Made by a program: the position numbers and the translations under genes. From contig JAWUZG010000016.1 in the NCBI GenBank assembly GCA_036785705.1, positions 1,302,001 through 1,366,000 of the forward strand: DNA of 64,000 nt, written 5' to 3'. This document shows positions 63,413-64,000 of this stretch, piece by piece. The DNA is from Acanthornis magna. Lineage: Eukaryota; Chordata; Aves; Passeriformes; Acanthizidae. Numbering within the stretch: the first letter of the stretch is position 1; every line of letters starts with the position of its first letter. Below the pieces are notes generated by a model that was given only the letters and a program-made list of their open reading frames with translations, was not told where the DNA came from and made no database searches.

Positions 63413-64000
63413 CCTTTCCTTCAGGAAGAACTGTTCACAGATCCTGAACTGTCTATAAATGGTGAGCAGAGAGTGATGCCACAGTTCCCAACACTCCTGG
63501 TTAAGAGCAGGGCAGACAGGAGCTCACTCTTACCTGGAAAAGCTCCGAGCACCACAATAATGGCCCCTCTGTCTGCAGATGTAGGACCCTGGATGGCCAC
63601 ACTGAGAGGAGAAGGTGTGAGAGGATGGTCAGGGCCCTCAGCTGCTGTGAGGGAGCAGCAAAACTCACCTCCTACTCCCGTCTGCTCCCTGGGGAGGCTG
63701 CAGTCCTCTGTGGCCCCAGGGACAGTCTCCACACTGAGTTTCTTTGTGGCAGAGCTAGCCTGTGCTGGGACAGACATCCTGTCCCCCCAGTTTATGAAGA
63801 AGCACGCATTTTCCCTTTTCCAGACCATGATTCAACACTAATTATGTACTAGATCAGCACCCAGGGTGTTGCAAAGCCAGGGAAGACCCTGCTGCAGGGT
63901 ACAGATATTTGCAGCACTCCAAGCACACCTGTGGATGCCCCTGTGGATGTGTGCTCCTTGTGGAGCACAGCTCAGGTGTGCTCTGCACTGCAGGCAGAGC
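63413..64000. other. non-coding DNA at the window end
   Basis: GC-richer than most of the window. Overlapping frames on both strands (63421-63828 -, 63473-63841 +) have no recognisable domain. The last 50 bases contain a hairpin (63950-63969) and repeated GTGCTC/GAGCAC words. A gene fragment running off the end cannot be excluded. Confidence 0.45.
63950..63969. repeat. short hairpin, 8-bp perfect arms
   Basis: TGTGCTCC, loop TTGT, GGAGCACA, inside a section rich in GTGCTC and GTGGATG repeats. No terminator-like T-run follows. Confidence 0.88.

Noticed and set aside
1..64000. CRISPR array, bacterial operon, integron, phage or toxin-antitoxin system
   Set aside because: No regularly spaced repeats with unique spacers, no ribosome-binding-site-led gene runs, and vertebrate retroelements throughout.

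Overview
This window looks like AT-rich, non-coding vertebrate nuclear DNA, and the repeats point to a bird, most likely a songbird (Passeriformes). The evidence is at least six independent stretches recognisable as CR1 LINE sequence (the dominant avian retrotransposon), several ending in or reading toward the CR1-type octamer tail ATTCTATG. There is also a tRNA-Ile-headed, CR1-tailed SINE that resembles the passerine family TguSINE1, and one retroviral-type LTR. I found no operons, no bacterial-type genes, no tRNA or rRNA genes, no CRISPR array, and no reading frame that I can recognise as a host protein or a convincing exon. The open frames present are short, overlap on both strands, and are either chance frames or products of repeats.

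Layout. 1-9.8 kb is unique-looking non-coding DNA with one 17-bp tandem duplication and a short (TTG)n run. 9.8-10.6 kb holds a truncated SINE followed by an LTR in the same orientation, with ATTGG boxes, a CpG-rich leader and an AATAAA signal. 11.47-12.0 kb is a large (TTCC)n array with regularly repeated interruptions. 16.0 kb has a short CR1 3' end on the + strand. 16-25.7 kb has no recognisable gene. 25.7-27.9 kb holds an old CR1 3' end followed by a better preserved CR1 with a decayed reverse transcriptase, both on the - strand. 31.5 kb has an AT/TA repeat. 37.0-38.4 kb is an old CR1 with reverse-transcriptase remnants (- strand). 39.97-40.17 kb is a 198-base tract made only of A and C. 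44.1-46.5 kb contains endonuclease-like and reverse-transcriptase-like CR1 remnants on the + strand, separated by other DNA. 50.3 kb (+) and 53.85-54.3 kb (-) are CR1 3' ends. 60.0 kb is a (TATC)n microsatellite. Two compact hairpins lie near the end. Three weak matches to ancient tRNA-derived MIR-like SINEs (41.0, 48.0, 60.5 kb) are noted with low confidence.

Interpretation. The window is probably part of a gene desert, a long intron or an intergenic block. Nothing here works together as a pathway. The mobile elements are decayed copies with visibly broken catalytic motifs, and no previously undescribed multi-gene system is evident. The items most worth a second look are the CpG-bearing LTR as a possible promoter, the A/C-only tract, the higher-order structure of the TTCC array, the interrupted CR1 at 44-46.5 kb, the hairpin at 63.36-63.41 kb, and a few homeodomain/POU-motif-rich stretches that could be conserved regulatory elements. 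All assignments come from reading the sequence and remembered family consensus; no search was run.
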